A stretch of 64,000 bases of DNA from Betaproteobacteria bacterium (GCA_021730905.1 JAKFYK010000044.1:1-64000); one strand, 5' to 3'. Positions 35,749-45,204 are shown, counted from the first letter of the stretch. Notes: generated by a model from the sequence alone, not told the origin. Numbers and translations are program-made.

Positions 35749-36243
35749 AACGCAGATCAGGTTGTTGTCATTTGTGTGAATGACGCGTATTCGGTCCAGG
35801 TTGGCAGTGCGCTCAACTTACTCGCTTTCAGTGTGAGGCATCATCGGCAATGATCTGCGGTGAGACGCGCCGAACACTCTCGATATTTCTCACAGCGCGT
35901 ACTCCTTGTAGCCTTTGATGCAATAGCGCAAGTTGATGTCGTCAATCTCTTTTCAACTGTGACTCGCTACCATCGCATCGTTGAACGTGTAACAATATAC
36001 CATGCTGTGTTCGGCGAACTCGCGCAGTAACTGGCTGTGGAAGGCGCACTGAATATTGAGGATATGAACGGTGGCCGCGCCACTGCTTCTCTGTCCTATG
36101 TATTTCAATACGGCCGAATTCCGCGACTGCGGTCTACCACTGCGAATTTAGCGCGCAAGTTCACGTGACTCGAACGCGCGAGTTCTCCTCGGAGCAATCG
36201 GAACCTATTATACTGGCCACTATTGTTAGCAATTCAGTCAGCC
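35749..36243. other. Divergent control region between ATP-grasp and patatin-NRPS operons
   Basis: About 495 bases with no gene. It must contain two divergent promoters. A GG-N12-GC element at about 36214-36231 has the wrong spacing for sigma-54, and no PrsR-type box is present, so this block does not obviously belong to the PrsR regulon. Confidence 0.45.
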
Positions 36244-38073
36244 ATGGAACATCAGAAAATCCGCACGCGTATTCACCAAGCTTTACGTGCTAGCGCGGTA
36301 TTCGGCGCGCTAGGGGACGAGCCCTTGGCTGACCTGGTGGACGCGATGGAGTGGCGCGAAGTGCTCGGTGGCGCAAGCGTGTTCAGCGAGGGCGATCCCT
36401 CCGACAGCGCTGTCTTTGTCATCAGCGGCGGTTTGCGCGTATCGCGCCGTGACCGCGACGGGCAGGTCTTGCTCTATAACCAAGTTTACCCGGGCCAGTG
36501 TATCGGTGAGATCAACATGATTCTGCAGCAGCCGCGCGCCCAAGATGTTACTGCCGTGCGTGACTCCACGCTGGCGCTGCTGCGCCGGGATGCCTATGAG
36601 GCGTTGCTGGTGCGTTATCCTCTGGCCGTGAGCGGGGTGTTCCTGAAGGCGGTTTATGACCGCCTGCGTTTTGACAGCAAGGTGAAGGATAAAGGGCTCG
36701 CTCAGACCTTTGCTGTCGTACCGCTGCATGAGGGCGTCGATGTTCATGCGCTCACCGGCGCTCTGGTGCAGGCCCTTGCCAAGAGCGGAGCGGCGGCAAA
36801 TGAGCGCGTTGGGCACTTGTGGGTCCGTCCTGACACGCAGCAAATCCTGCTCGGCGGCGAGCCGCTAACCGACCCCGAGAGTGTCGGGGCGCTGCAGTAC
36901 ACCCATGAGGTAATGGTCTTCGAGGCAGAGGCTCGTGCCAGCGACTGGACACGCTACGCCCTGCGCCAGGCCGATCAAGTGATCTTCGTGGCGGCTGCGG
37001 GCAGCCCCTCGGGTTTAAGCGCAATCGAGCGCGAGTTGATGCAAGAGCCGGGCTACCAGCTCAAACGCCATCATTTGGTTCTGATGCACCCAAGCAGCAG
37101 TGGCCAACCCGAACTTCCAACGCCTTGGCTGAAAGCACGTAGCGTCGAGCGCATTTACCCGCTGCGTACCGGTTCCGTGACGGATAGTGAGCATTTGGCG
37201 CGCTTTCTCACTGGCAGAGCGGTCGGCGTGGTGCTGGGCGGCGGTGGCGCGCGCGGTTTTGCCCATCTGGGCGTGCTCAAGGCGCTTGCCGAAGCCAACA
37301 TCCCGACAGACCTGATAGGTGGCAACAGCATGGGCGCACTGATAGGCGCGCAGGTGGCCTGCGGCGACTCGTTGGAGCAAATTCTTGCCCAGACCGTGCG
37401 CTTTGCCTCCGGCGGTGAGCGCCTCACCATGCCACTGGTGTCCTTGGTATCAGGCCGACGTGTCGAGCGCGACTTGAAGCGCATGTTCGGCGAGCGCCTC
37501 ATCGAGGAACTGTGGCGGCCCTTCTTTGCCGCGGCTTGCAATCTAAGCCGCGGTAGTACCACGGTGCAAGATCAGGGCTTGTTATGGCGAGCCGTGCTGG
37601 CCAGCAATTCGCCCGCCGGCCTTTTCCCGCCGGTGCTGTACAACGGCGAGCTACTGGTGGACGGCGCGATTCTGGAGAACGTGCCGGTGCAGCCGATGCG
37701 CATGCGATTGGGCGCACCGCTGGAGCGTCGGCACGGCAACGGTAGTGTGATTGCGATTGATGTGGACGTGCGCACGAATTTGCGGGCCGATGTGGGCCTC
37801 GCGCGTCTCACACCTCTGAGCACCCTTAAGCGTCATCTGCGCTCAGGCGCACCCGCCTCGCCCGGTATTGCCGAGATCCTCTATAGCGCCGGCCATATAG
37901 GCGGCGCGAGCCGGCGTGGCCAGACCATGGCTCAGGCGAATTACTATTTGGAGCCGCCAGTGGCCGAGTTTCCTCTGATGGCTTACGAGCGCGCCGCCGA
38001 GATAGCCGATGCCGGGTATCGCTATGCTATAGAAAAGATAAGTCAATGGGATCGCAGCAACCTGCCGCTTTGA
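36244..38073 (+). CDS. cNMP-binding domain fused to patatin-like phospholipase (NTE type)
   Basis: A 609-residue lysophospholipase-like protein. An N-terminal cyclic-nucleotide-binding fold (residues about 20-140) has IGEINMILQQPRAQDV at the phosphate-binding cassette position. A linker with a MinD-like look follows (about 155-320), then a patatin domain (about 325-600). The oxyanion loop is GGGGARGFAHLGVL, the serine elbow GNSMG and the catalytic aspartate DGAILENVP. I prefer ATG 36244 to the TTG at 36223. The last 28 bases overlap the NRPS start, so the two are translationally coupled. The family hydrolyses acyl esters of membrane lipids; here it may supply or trim acyl chains for the NRPS, which is inference. 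Confidence 0.9.
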   Translation: MEHQKIRTRIHQALRASAVFGALGDEPLADLVDAMEWREVLGGASVFSEGDPSDSAVFVISGGLRVSRRDRDGQVLLYNQVYPGQCIGEINMILQQPRAQDVTAVRDSTLALLRRDAYEALLVRYPLAVSGVFLKAVYDRLRFDSKVKDKGLAQTFAVVPLHEGVDVHALTGALVQALAKSGAAANERVGHLWVRPDTQQILLGGEPLTDPESVGALQYTHEVMVFEAEARASDWTRYALRQADQVIFVAAAGSPSGLSAIERELMQEPGYQLKRHHLVLMHPSSSGQPELPTPWLKARSVERIYPLRTGSVTDSEHLARFLTGRAVGVVLGGGGARGFAHLGVLKALAEANIPTDLIGGNSMGALIGAQVACGDSLEQILAQTVRFASGGERLTMPLVSLVSGRRVERDLKRMFGERLIEELWRPFFAAACNLSRGSTTVQDQGLLWRAVLASNSPAGLFPPVLYNGELLVDGAILENVPVQPMRMRLGAPLERRHGNGSVIAIDVDVRTNLRADVGLARLTPLSTLKRHLRSGAPASPGIAEILYSAGHIGGASRRGQTMAQANYYLEPPVAEFPLMAYERAAEIADAGYRYAIEKISQWDRSNLPL

Positions 38074-41000
38074 GTCCCATCGTGTTGCCTTTGGCTGTCA
38101 GCCAGCGCGAGGTCTGGTTGGATCAGCGCGCCTGGCCCGGCAGCGCGCATCTCAATATTGGTGGCGGCGGCTTCCTGATTGGTCCCCTGGACCAGGCCTT
38201 GTTCATGCTTGCCTTACGCCAACTGGTGGCCGATACCGAGGCATTGCGCTTAGTACCACTGTCCGATGGCACGCAGCGACTGCTGCCGCCGTTTGAACCG
38301 CAACTGGAACTGATCGATGTATCCGACGCGCCGGATGTGCGCGGGGCCATGCGGGACTGGTGGCGGCAACGGATCAGCGATCCTTTTGTCTTGGGAGAAC
38401 TGCCGCCCTGGCGCTTCGCATTGCTACGTGGAGGCAACGAACTGCACGGCCTGTCCATCCAGTTTCACCACCTCATCATGGACGGCTGGGGCACCACACA
38501 GGTCATGCGGCGCTGGAGCGAAATTTACAATGCGCTTGCGCAAGGGCAGTGCGTTCCCGAGTTGCCGGGTGCATCCTATCAGCACTTTATAGAAGAGTCG
38601 AATCAGTACCGGCGTTCCCACGCATTCGCGCGCGATGAGGCATTTTGGCTGAAGCAACTCAGCGAGCCGCCTGCACCACTGATTGAGAATCGTCTACGCC
38701 AGCGCGAATCCGATGTATTGCCACAGGCCCATCTGGTGCAGCAAGTCTTGGAGCACGAAGCCTATTCGCAACTAGGGCGCCAGGTGGCGGCACTCGGCTT
38801 TACACCATTCAGTTGCTTTCTGGCCGCACTGGCACTGTATTTCTGGCGTACCAGCGGGCGCGATGAGTTGGTTATCGGTGTGCCGTGTCTTAACCGCAGT
38901 GGCCGGCGTTTCGAATATACGCCGGGCATGTTCGTCGGCCTGCTCGCATTGCGACTGCGAATCACCCCGGGCATGACCTCGGTGCAATTGCTTGAACAAG
39001 CCAGCAGGCAGATGCAAGCGTCGCTGCGCCATGCGCGCTATCCCTTGAGCGAGTTGGGACACCAGTTGCAGTTGATGCGGCAGGGGCGTGACAGCGTAAT
39101 GGACGTGCTGCTGTCGTTCGAGCGTCAGAACTACCGATTGCAGTTCGGTGCCGCGCAATTGAGGGACTCGCGCCAGCTTTTTGCCGGCAAGGCACGTTAC
39201 CCGCTTGCTGTGACGGTGTGTGAGTTTGACAAGGATGCTGACCTGGAACTGGTACTCGAAGCCAGCACCACGTGCTTTGCGCGCGACGAGACCGAACTGC
39301 TGGGGCGCCGGCTATGGTGTATTGCCAAGCAACTGGCTGCGGACCCCGAGCAACCTCTCGCAGGGCTGGCCATTATGCCGCAGGAGGAGCGCTGGGCAAT
39401 ATTGGAGGGGCTGCACAAGGACTTGGCGCAACTGGATGAACCGCCACCTACCTTCATCGAGAGATTTGAGCATCAGGCGGCGTTGCAGCCCGAGGCCTGC
39501 GCCTTGGTGTGGGATGGCGGCGTGCTCAGCTATGCCGAACTGAACGGTCAGGCTTCCGCGCTGGCGCCGGCGCTGCGTGCGGCCGGTGCCGCGCCAGAGC
39601 GTGTGGTAGCGCTGGCTGTTCCGCGCTCGCCAGAAATGGTGGTGGCGTTGTTGGCTGTGGCCAAATCGGGTGCAGCCTTTCTGCCCTTGGACCTGGATGC
39701 ACCCGAAGCGCGTCTGCGTGAGGTACTGCAAGATAGCGGTGCGGTCGCCCTGCTAGTGTCGCAGGAGACGCCACAGGCAGTAGTGGCGTTGCATGCCAGC
39801 GTACTGCGGGTGCCACGGCCACAGCCCAATGCGGCGACATACAATGTGCCGGACTGGCACAAGGCTGGCCCCGACAACTTGGCGTATGTGCTTTACACCT
39901 CGGGTTCCAGCGGCAAACCCAAGGGCGTAATGATGCCGCATGGCAGTCTGTCGAGACGCCTGGCGTGGCTGGCCAAGAGTTGGGCTATCAACTCGCTCGA
40001 TCGTGCCGCGCAAACCACCCAACTGATCTTCGACCCGGCGCTCATCGAATTGCTGCTCCCGCTTACCCAAGGCGCCAGCGTGGCGCTGCCACCGCCCGGG
40101 CGCCTGCATCCGGAGCGTCTGGCTGAGTTTATGCTGGCGCATGGCGCGACGTTCTGCGCTCTGGTACCCAGCACGCTCGCCGGTGTGCTGAGCGGCTTGC
40201 GCGGGCGCGAACGCCTCAAATTGCGCGTGGCTTGTTGTGGCGGCGAGGTTTTGCCAGTAGAAATGGCGAATCGCTTTCTGGCGGAAACCGGTGCTCAGCT
40301 CTACAACGTCTATGGCCCTACCGAGACGGCGATCTTCGCTACAGCCTGGCGTTGCGTGCCCAGCGCAGGGGATAGCGCGTTGCCGCTGGGCCGCCCTATA
40401 GATGACACACGCATCTATGTGCTGGACGAGCGCTTCCAACCCCAGCCTTTCGGCGTGACGGGCGAGGTGTTCATCGGCGGTGGCGCGCTGGCACGTGCCT
40501 ATCTGGCGCGCCCCGAACTAAGTGACGAGTGCTTTTTGCCTGATCCCTTCCGGCCCGGTGCGCGCATGTACCGCACCGGTGACCGTGGCTGGCTGGATTG
40601 CCAGGGTCAACTGCATTTCGCAGGCCGCACCGATCGCCAGATCAAGCTGCGCGGCTTTCGCATCGAGCCAGGTGATGTCGAGGCCGCCTGCCTTGCCGTG
40701 CCCGGTGTGAAGCAAGCGGTGGTGCAAAAGGTGGAGCACGAAGGCGTGGCACGCCTGCATGCCTGGCTGGAGGGGCAGGTCGAACTCACAACGGCCGAGG
40801 TGCAGGCTGTGCTGCGGACACGCCTGCCCGACTATATGGTGCCCGCAGGCTTCAGTCTGGTACTTACGCTGCCGCTCAATGGCATGGGCAAGATCGATCT
40901 GCAAGCCTTGCCTATGCCGTCTGCGCCATCTGGAAGTGCTGCGCGTCGTGCCCCTTCCGGGGTGCTGGAGCCGGAGTTACTCGCGCTATGGGAGCAAGTA

Positions 41001-41912
41001 CTGCGCGTGCGACCTATAAGCGTGCATGACAATTTCTTCGACTTGGGCGGGGATTCGCTGGCAGCGCTCGCTATCTTCGGTGCGATGGAAGATCGTCTGG
41101 GCCGGCATGTGCCGCTGCAATTGATCAGCGAGTATCCGACGATTGAATTGCTAGCTAGGGTCTTAGCCGCACCACAAGCTCGCCCTGGTGTGCTGCGGCG
41201 ATTGAGCGAAAAGAGCGACGCCCCGCCGTTGTTTTTGGCCGCGTCGGGGTACGGCGACGTATTGCGTTTTCAGACTCTGGCGCGGGCCTTGGCTGGAGTA
41301 ATGAGTGTGTACATGCTGCAACCCCCGTATGGTGATCCGCCCGCCAGCACGGCCGACTTGGCCGAGGTTTATGCTGACAGCGTCACGGCTCTGGGCTTGG
41401 CCCCGGGCTGGGTGGCAGGGTTCTCGGTCGGCGGTGTAGTCGCCTTGGAGACGGCATGCGTGTTGCATGAGCGGGGTGTTGCGCCGCTGGGTCTGATGCT
41501 GCTGGATACCATACATCCTAAAACTGTAGTGGGAAGTAGTGGCTCATGGAATACGCTGGACTGGCTGGTGCGCAAGTTGCATGTGCAGGAACTCACCATG
41601 AATGGCCGGCGACTCGGTGCGATGTTCAGTGATCCCGGGTTGATCGCTCAGGTGATGGCTCAACGCGCCTATCGCTGCCGCGGCTTCGATGGCCCCTGTC
41701 TGTTGATCAAGTCCTCCGGACTGGCGAGTTGGAACCGCATATTGTTCAAGCCCTGGCTGCGCCTGATGCCTGACCGCATCACCGAGCAGGTGGTGAGTGG
41801 CTTGCATGGCTCAATCTTCGAGGCCGGCCATGTGGACGAACTGGCACAGGCGCTTAGCCACTTCGTTTCGGTGCATGCTCGAATGGAAACAACGGGGACA
41901 CACGGCGTATGA
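38046..41912 (+). CDS. Single-module NRPS (condensation-adenylation-carrier-thioesterase)
   Basis: A 1288-residue non-ribosomal peptide synthetase. The condensation domain (1-430) has FHHLIMDGWG. The adenylation domain (about 465-955) has YVLYTSGSSGKPKGV, YGPTETAIFA, YRTGDRG and IKLRGFRIEPGDVEA. The carrier domain (about 970-1045) has DNFFDLGGDSLAAL. The C-terminal thioesterase (1060-1285) has the serine elbow GFSVGG. A hand alignment to GrsA gives an approximate ten-residue code DPIAACVIFK, which does not match a substrate I know. With an N-terminal condensation domain and no loading module, it could acylate one amino acid (lipo-initiation) and release it. It is coupled to the patatin gene before it and the VTT gene after it. 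No phosphopantetheinyl transferase is nearby. Confidence 0.93.
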   Translation: MGSQQPAALSPIVLPLAVSQREVWLDQRAWPGSAHLNIGGGGFLIGPLDQALFMLALRQLVADTEALRLVPLSDGTQRLLPPFEPQLELIDVSDAPDVRGAMRDWWRQRISDPFVLGELPPWRFALLRGGNELHGLSIQFHHLIMDGWGTTQVMRRWSEIYNALAQGQCVPELPGASYQHFIEESNQYRRSHAFARDEAFWLKQLSEPPAPLIENRLRQRESDVLPQAHLVQQVLEHEAYSQLGRQVAALGFTPFSCFLAALALYFWRTSGRDELVIGVPCLNRSGRRFEYTPGMFVGLLALRLRITPGMTSVQLLEQASRQMQASLRHARYPLSELGHQLQLMRQGRDSVMDVLLSFERQNYRLQFGAAQLRDSRQLFAGKARYPLAVTVCEFDKDADLELVLEASTTCFARDETELLGRRLWCIAKQLAADPEQPLAGLAIMPQEERWAILEGLHKDLAQLDEPPPTFIERFEHQAALQPEACALVWDGGVLSYAELNGQASALAPALRAAGAAPERVVALAVPRSPEMVVALLAVAKSGAAFLPLDLDAPEARLREVLQDSGAVALLVSQETPQAVVALHASVLRVPRPQPNAATYNVPDWHKAGPDNLAYVLYTSGSSGKPKGVMMPHGSLSRRLAWLAKSWAINSLDRAAQTTQLIFDPALIELLLPLTQGASVALPPPGRLHPERLAEFMLAHGATFCALVPSTLAGVLSGLRGRERLKLRVACCGGEVLPVEMANRFLAETGAQLYNVYGPTETAIFATAWRCVPSAGDSALPLGRPIDDTRIYVLDERFQPQPFGVTGEVFIGGGALARAYLARPELSDECFLPDPFRPGARMYRTGDRGWLDCQGQLHFAGRTDRQIKLRGFRIEPGDVEAACLAVPGVKQAVVQKVEHEGVARLHAWLEGQVELTTAEVQAVLRTRLPDYMVPAGFSLVLTLPLNGMGKIDLQALPMPSAPSGSAARRAPSGVLEPELLALWEQVLRVRPISVHDNFFDLGGDSLAALAIFGAMEDRLGRHVPLQLISEYPTIELLARVLAAPQARPGVLRRLSEKSDAPPLFLAASGYGDVLRFQTLARALAGVMSVYMLQPPYGDPPASTADLAEVYADSVTALGLAPGWVAGFSVGGVVALETACVLHERGVAPLGLMLLDTIHPKTVVGSSGSWNTLDWLVRKLHVQELTMNGRRLGAMFSDPGLIAQVMAQRAYRCRGFDGPCLLIKSSGLASWNRILFKPWLRLMPDRITEQVVSGLHGSIFEAGHVDELAQALSHFVSVHARMETTGTHGV

Positions 41913-42628
41913 GCCAGCTTGTTCCGGGATTGCGCCGCCGCCTACTTATTCTCGCGGTTGCTTTGCTTGCTTTGCTGGGATTGACCCTGGCTTGGCGCTG
42001 GTCGCCGCTGCGGGATTTGCTGGAGCCCGAGTATGCCATCAACGGACTACGCCAACTGGGTCAGCGTATGGGGCCACTAGCCGCCATACTGGGATTCGGC
42101 GTCGCGCTTAGTCTGGCTGTGCCATTGATCCTCCTGACGCTGGTCAGCGTGGTGGCCTTCGGACCTTGGATGGGCAGCCTCTATATCCTTGGTGGTGCGC
42201 TACTCGGTGCGGCAGTCAGCCACGGCATGGGAAAGCTTCTAGGGCATGAACTGCTGGTGCGCCTGGGCGGCACGCGTGTCAATTTACTCAGCCAGAGTAT
42301 GGCGCGCCGCGGCTTGGTAGCGGTGATCGCGCTGCGCCTGGTGCCAGTGGCGCCCTTCGCTATTGTCAATATGGTGGCGGGGACGACGCATCTACGTCTG
42401 CGCCATATGTTGCTGGGCACGGCCTTGGGTATGTGCCCCGGTACTTTGGCCGTAGCATTGTTTACTGATCAGCTCATGTTGTCGCTCACGCAACCAGGCC
42501 CGAGCAGCTATGTGCTGCTGGCGCTGACTGTAGCACTGATTGTCGTAGGCGTATGGGGGCTGCGGTACTGGATGAACAAGCAGAAACTCGGCCTTGACGC
42601 GTCAGATGATCCGGGTCGTAACCTCTAG
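41909..42628 (+). CDS. TVP38/TMEM64-type VTT-domain membrane protein
   Basis: A 239-residue inner-membrane protein of the DedA/VTT group. It has an N-terminal helix (11-28), then a re-entrant region rich in Gly, with LGGALLGAAVSHGMGKLLG and ALRLVPVAPFAIVNMVAGTT. The latter is the conserved R-x-x-P-x-x-P-F signature of TVP38 proteins. Further helices follow near the C-terminus. Members act in lipid or lipid-carrier movement across the membrane. The gene starts in the NRPS stop (ATGA, four-base overlap), so it is in the same operon. I infer that it may help move the lipidated NRPS product or a carrier lipid. No good terminator was seen after it. Confidence 0.9.
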   Translation: MSQLVPGLRRRLLILAVALLALLGLTLAWRWSPLRDLLEPEYAINGLRQLGQRMGPLAAILGFGVALSLAVPLILLTLVSVVAFGPWMGSLYILGGALLGAAVSHGMGKLLGHELLVRLGGTRVNLLSQSMARRGLVAVIALRLVPVAPFAIVNMVAGTTHLRLRHMLLGTALGMCPGTLAVALFTDQLMLSLTQPGPSSYVLLALTVALIVVGVWGLRYWMNKQKLGLDASDDPGRNL

Positions 42629-42886
42629 CACTCATTTCACAAATAATAAGCAAGCCCCGATTTTCTGGACGAATAAGGTGACGAGATCAACCTATCCAGA
42701 CCGGACTTAAGAGAGACATGTTCATCCTGCATTGGCTAATCACGTAAACTGAACGTCCGAAATGTAGTGTATCAGTTCAGGGCGAGAGTGGGCTCCAGGC
42801 TGGACTCTGTAGCATCCTGCTGCTCGCAGTATCGGATCCAAACACCGGGCAGACCTCGTTTTGAGAGAAAAAGCACAATGCGGTGA

Positions 42887-43186
42887 TTAGGGTTCGTCTG
42901 CCGCTTTGAACGATTTCTTCCGCAGTCTGGCAACCACCGAAACCAGCAGATGCACGATCCACAGCGCGACCAATGCCCAGCAACCCAGGCTGATAAGGTG
43001 ATAGGGCGTCGTCTCCAGCCATCGGGCGGACACCCACAGCGGCAGCGCGAAAAACACACCGAGCAAAAATGACGGCCCGATGCCGAACTCACCCTCGACG
43101 AATCCGCCTACCGTCCACGGGACAATGGTTGCGAGGACGCCATAACCAAAAAGAACATATGGCCACGTGGATGCGGGCGTGGTCAT
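42887..43186 (-). CDS. Small membrane protein, hypothetical
   Basis: About 99 residues with three hydrophobic helices (approximately 9-28, 38-54 and 66-84) and a basic C-terminal tail RLRKKSFKAADEP. The start at ATG 43186 is weakly supported: no ribosome-binding site is clear, and a TTG at 43213 is in frame. It converges with the VTT gene and lies between two unrelated loci. I do not recognise the family. Confidence 0.55.
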   Translation of the reverse strand: MTTPASTWPYVLFGYGVLATIVPWTVGGFVEGEFGIGPSFLLGVFFALPLWVSARWLETTPYHLISLGCWALVALWIVHLLVSVVARLRKKSFKAADEP

Positions 43187-43382
43187 AGGGACGTCTCGGT
43201 ACAGAAATCCCAAAACAATTGCGATGATGGCAGTCTGCAGCGGACCGGAGATTCTCAGTTCATTGAGTGGGAAGGCGCACCTCTTGGGTAAAAGGTAAAT
43301 GGCGGAAGATCAAGCGTCACTGGTATGAAGTGCAGTGTCGTTCGGGTTTTCGATTTCCGGAATGCGCGGCGTTCGTTAGTTG

Positions 43383-44366
43383 CTACGGCTGCTGCCTTAC
43401 CAGCCCCACATCGACCAGCACCGACCTCGAGTCGGCGTATTCCTTCTCAAGGTTTTTCCTCAGCACTGCGCCGGTCATGAAGTAGTCGGACCAGTAGTAG
43501 CGTTCGAGTTCCGCTTTCCACTCAGTGGTTTCGCTTGCCCTGCGCAGGGCGTTTTCCCAATAGGCCACCTGTTCCGGCGAGATTCCTTTGGGACAGAGAA
43601 TGGCGCGCCAGCTTCCGTAGACCAGATCCACACCTTGCTCCTTCCAGGTCGGAACGCTCGCCATCGCTCCAGGCATGCGCTGGCCGGCGGAAACGCCGAC
43701 GATGCGCAGCTTGCCCGTCGTGGCGTGCGGTACGGCGTTAGCGGCGCCAGTGGACACAAACTCGATGTGGTTGCCGAGCAGCGCGGTAACGGCCTCCGCC
43801 GAACCCTTGAATACGACCGGTTTCAATTCCCGTGCGGCGGCGCCGATACCCTTCATGAAAAGTCCGGCGGCAATGTGGTGATGATTGCCAAGCGCCGAGG
43901 TGAAGCCAAACGTCATGGATTGCGGGTCCGCGCGCAGCCTCGCTACCAGGTCCTTGCCGACCTTCACCGCCGACGCTGCGTTGACAGCGAGCACCATGTG
44001 GTCATTGAAAATAGATGCGATCGGCGTGAAGTCTGTGTAGTTCAGTTTGCTCATGCCGGTAATGTGTGCGGTGAGCAGCGTGGGTGCTACGATCAGCAGG
44101 TAGTGCGGATCACCCGCATGCGGACCCAGATACGCGTAGGCAAGTTGCCCGCCTGCACCTGATTTGTGCACGACTGTCAGGCTTGTATTGACAAATTTTG
44201 CTGTGGCAAGCGTGCGTTCGACTTGCCGCGCGAGCTTGTCGTTGGTGCCGCCGGGCGCGCTGGGCACGACGATTTCCACATTCTTCTGCGGCGACCAGCC
44301 TTGGGCATGTACCACAGTGCCGAAGCACAGCAGCGCTGATGCGATCAGTATGTGATGAAAGTTCAT
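43383..44366 (-). CDS. Bug/TctC-family periplasmic substrate-binding protein
   Basis: A 327-residue periplasmic binding protein of the tripartite-tricarboxylate-transporter (Bug) family. The signal peptide is MNFHHILIASALLCFGTVVHAQG, followed by the conserved VEIVVPSAPGGTNDKLAR ligand-loop, and VSAGQRMPGAMASVPTWKEQGVDLV near the second lobe. The ORF begins at 44453, but ATG 44366 gives a correct signal peptide. No TctA/TctB membrane genes are adjacent, which is common for these orphan proteins. It is more diverged than the Bug proteins at 46.7-48.6 kb. Ligand unknown. Confidence 0.88.
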   Translation of the reverse strand: MNFHHILIASALLCFGTVVHAQGWSPQKNVEIVVPSAPGGTNDKLARQVERTLATAKFVNTSLTVVHKSGAGGQLAYAYLGPHAGDPHYLLIVAPTLLTAHITGMSKLNYTDFTPIASIFNDHMVLAVNAASAVKVGKDLVARLRADPQSMTFGFTSALGNHHHIAAGLFMKGIGAAARELKPVVFKGSAEAVTALLGNHIEFVSTGAANAVPHATTGKLRIVGVSAGQRMPGAMASVPTWKEQGVDLVYGSWRAILCPKGISPEQVAYWENALRRASETTEWKAELERYYWSDYFMTGAVLRKNLEKEYADSRSVLVDVGLVRQQP

Positions 44367-44871
44367 GAGACCCCCGTTGGAAAAGATGTTCAGGGTAGTA
44401 GGGCGCAATCCCATTGCGCCGTGAATTCTCCATTTAATGAGCATGCGGCGCAATAGGGCTGCGCCCTGCGCCGGCTGGGGACTGTGGATTTCATCTGCCA
44501 GTCTAATTTCGTTCTACGCGCCATTCTGGATCATTTTTTAAATATATAGTGACCATGCGGCTTGACCTATCGAAGAGTGAATGGTCATTTTGTTAGGCGC
44601 TCTTAAACGAACTTCTTAATTATTGCGAGCGTCAGTGATGGACGTAACACTCCAGCACTTTAAGCTAGGTCGAGGTGTCTTTGGCCAATAGCTCAGACGC
44701 GAACATCGCCTGAAATTGACCTGAGCCTGTCAGCGTGCTGTCCGCGGCAAGTAATTTAGTCATCAAAGCGCAGTTATGCGCGATGGCGAACATACCGCGT
44801 TGCGGATTCGAGTTACAACACACATACGGCTCCTTGCTTCCAGCATTGAGTCAATTTATCCAGGAGAAATT
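44367..44871. other. Intergenic region with a gene remnant
   Basis: About 500 bases. The only recognised content is the amidotransferase fragment near 44640-44745. A TTGTTAGGCG string near 44592 resembles an integron-type core by chance but has no partner arm. Confidence 0.4.
44640..44745 (-). pseudogene. Decayed fragment of a class II glutamine amidotransferase gene
   Basis: The minus strand encodes LTGSGQFQAMFASELLAKDTST, then a stop, then LKVLECYV. This follows the C-terminal part of the intact amidotransferase 500 bases away (MTGGSDTADSIMIASEPLTKDTSTWLEV), with TAG in place of the Trp codon. The nucleotide match CTAGGTCGAGGTGTCTTTGG versus CCAGGTCGAGGTGTCCTTGG is plain. It is the leftover of a duplicated copy. 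Confidence 0.6.
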
Positions 44872-45075
44872 ATGAAAAAGCTTGCTATAGCGTTAATTGC
44901 CATCGGCGGCCTTATGTCGGGTTGCGTTGCCTACGAGGTTCCAAACAGAAATGCTGGCATACATCAAGGTGATCGTGACCGTGATGGTGTACCCAATCGG
45001 GTGGATCGCGACCGCGATGGCGATGGTGTTGCCAATCGTCAGGACCGCCGTCCGAACGACCCCCGCCGCTACTAA
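44872..45075 (+). CDS. Small lipoprotein with thrombospondin type 3-like Asp repeats
   Basis: A 67-residue exported lipoprotein. ATG 44872 is preceded by AGGAG at 44862-44866. The signal peptide MKKLAIALIAIGGLMSGC ends in a lipobox. The mature part is a basic/acidic repeat: DRDRDGVPNRVDRDRDGDGV, in the DxDxDG style of thrombospondin type 3 or dockerin-like calcium-binding loops, ending RRPNDPRRY. It is below the size at which a family call is safe. It should sit in the outer membrane and may bind calcium. The track's start at 44776 is too early. Confidence 0.75.
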   Translation: MKKLAIALIAIGGLMSGCVAYEVPNRNAGIHQGDRDRDGVPNRVDRDRDGDGVANRQDRRPNDPRRY

Positions 45076-45204
45076 CCAGCGGTGTTCTGAAAAGGGGCGT
45101 GTGAGTGGGCTTCTTTTCAGAATCTCCAATCTCAGGGAAAGACCTGTGCGACTCCTTGCGCTGAACAGGTTTGTCGGTGTCAGCGCTTGCACGCTGTCTC
45201 CGCC

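Noticed and set aside
44585-44605. TTGTTAGGCG as an integron attC core
   Set aside because: No matching inverse core and no integron genes nearby.
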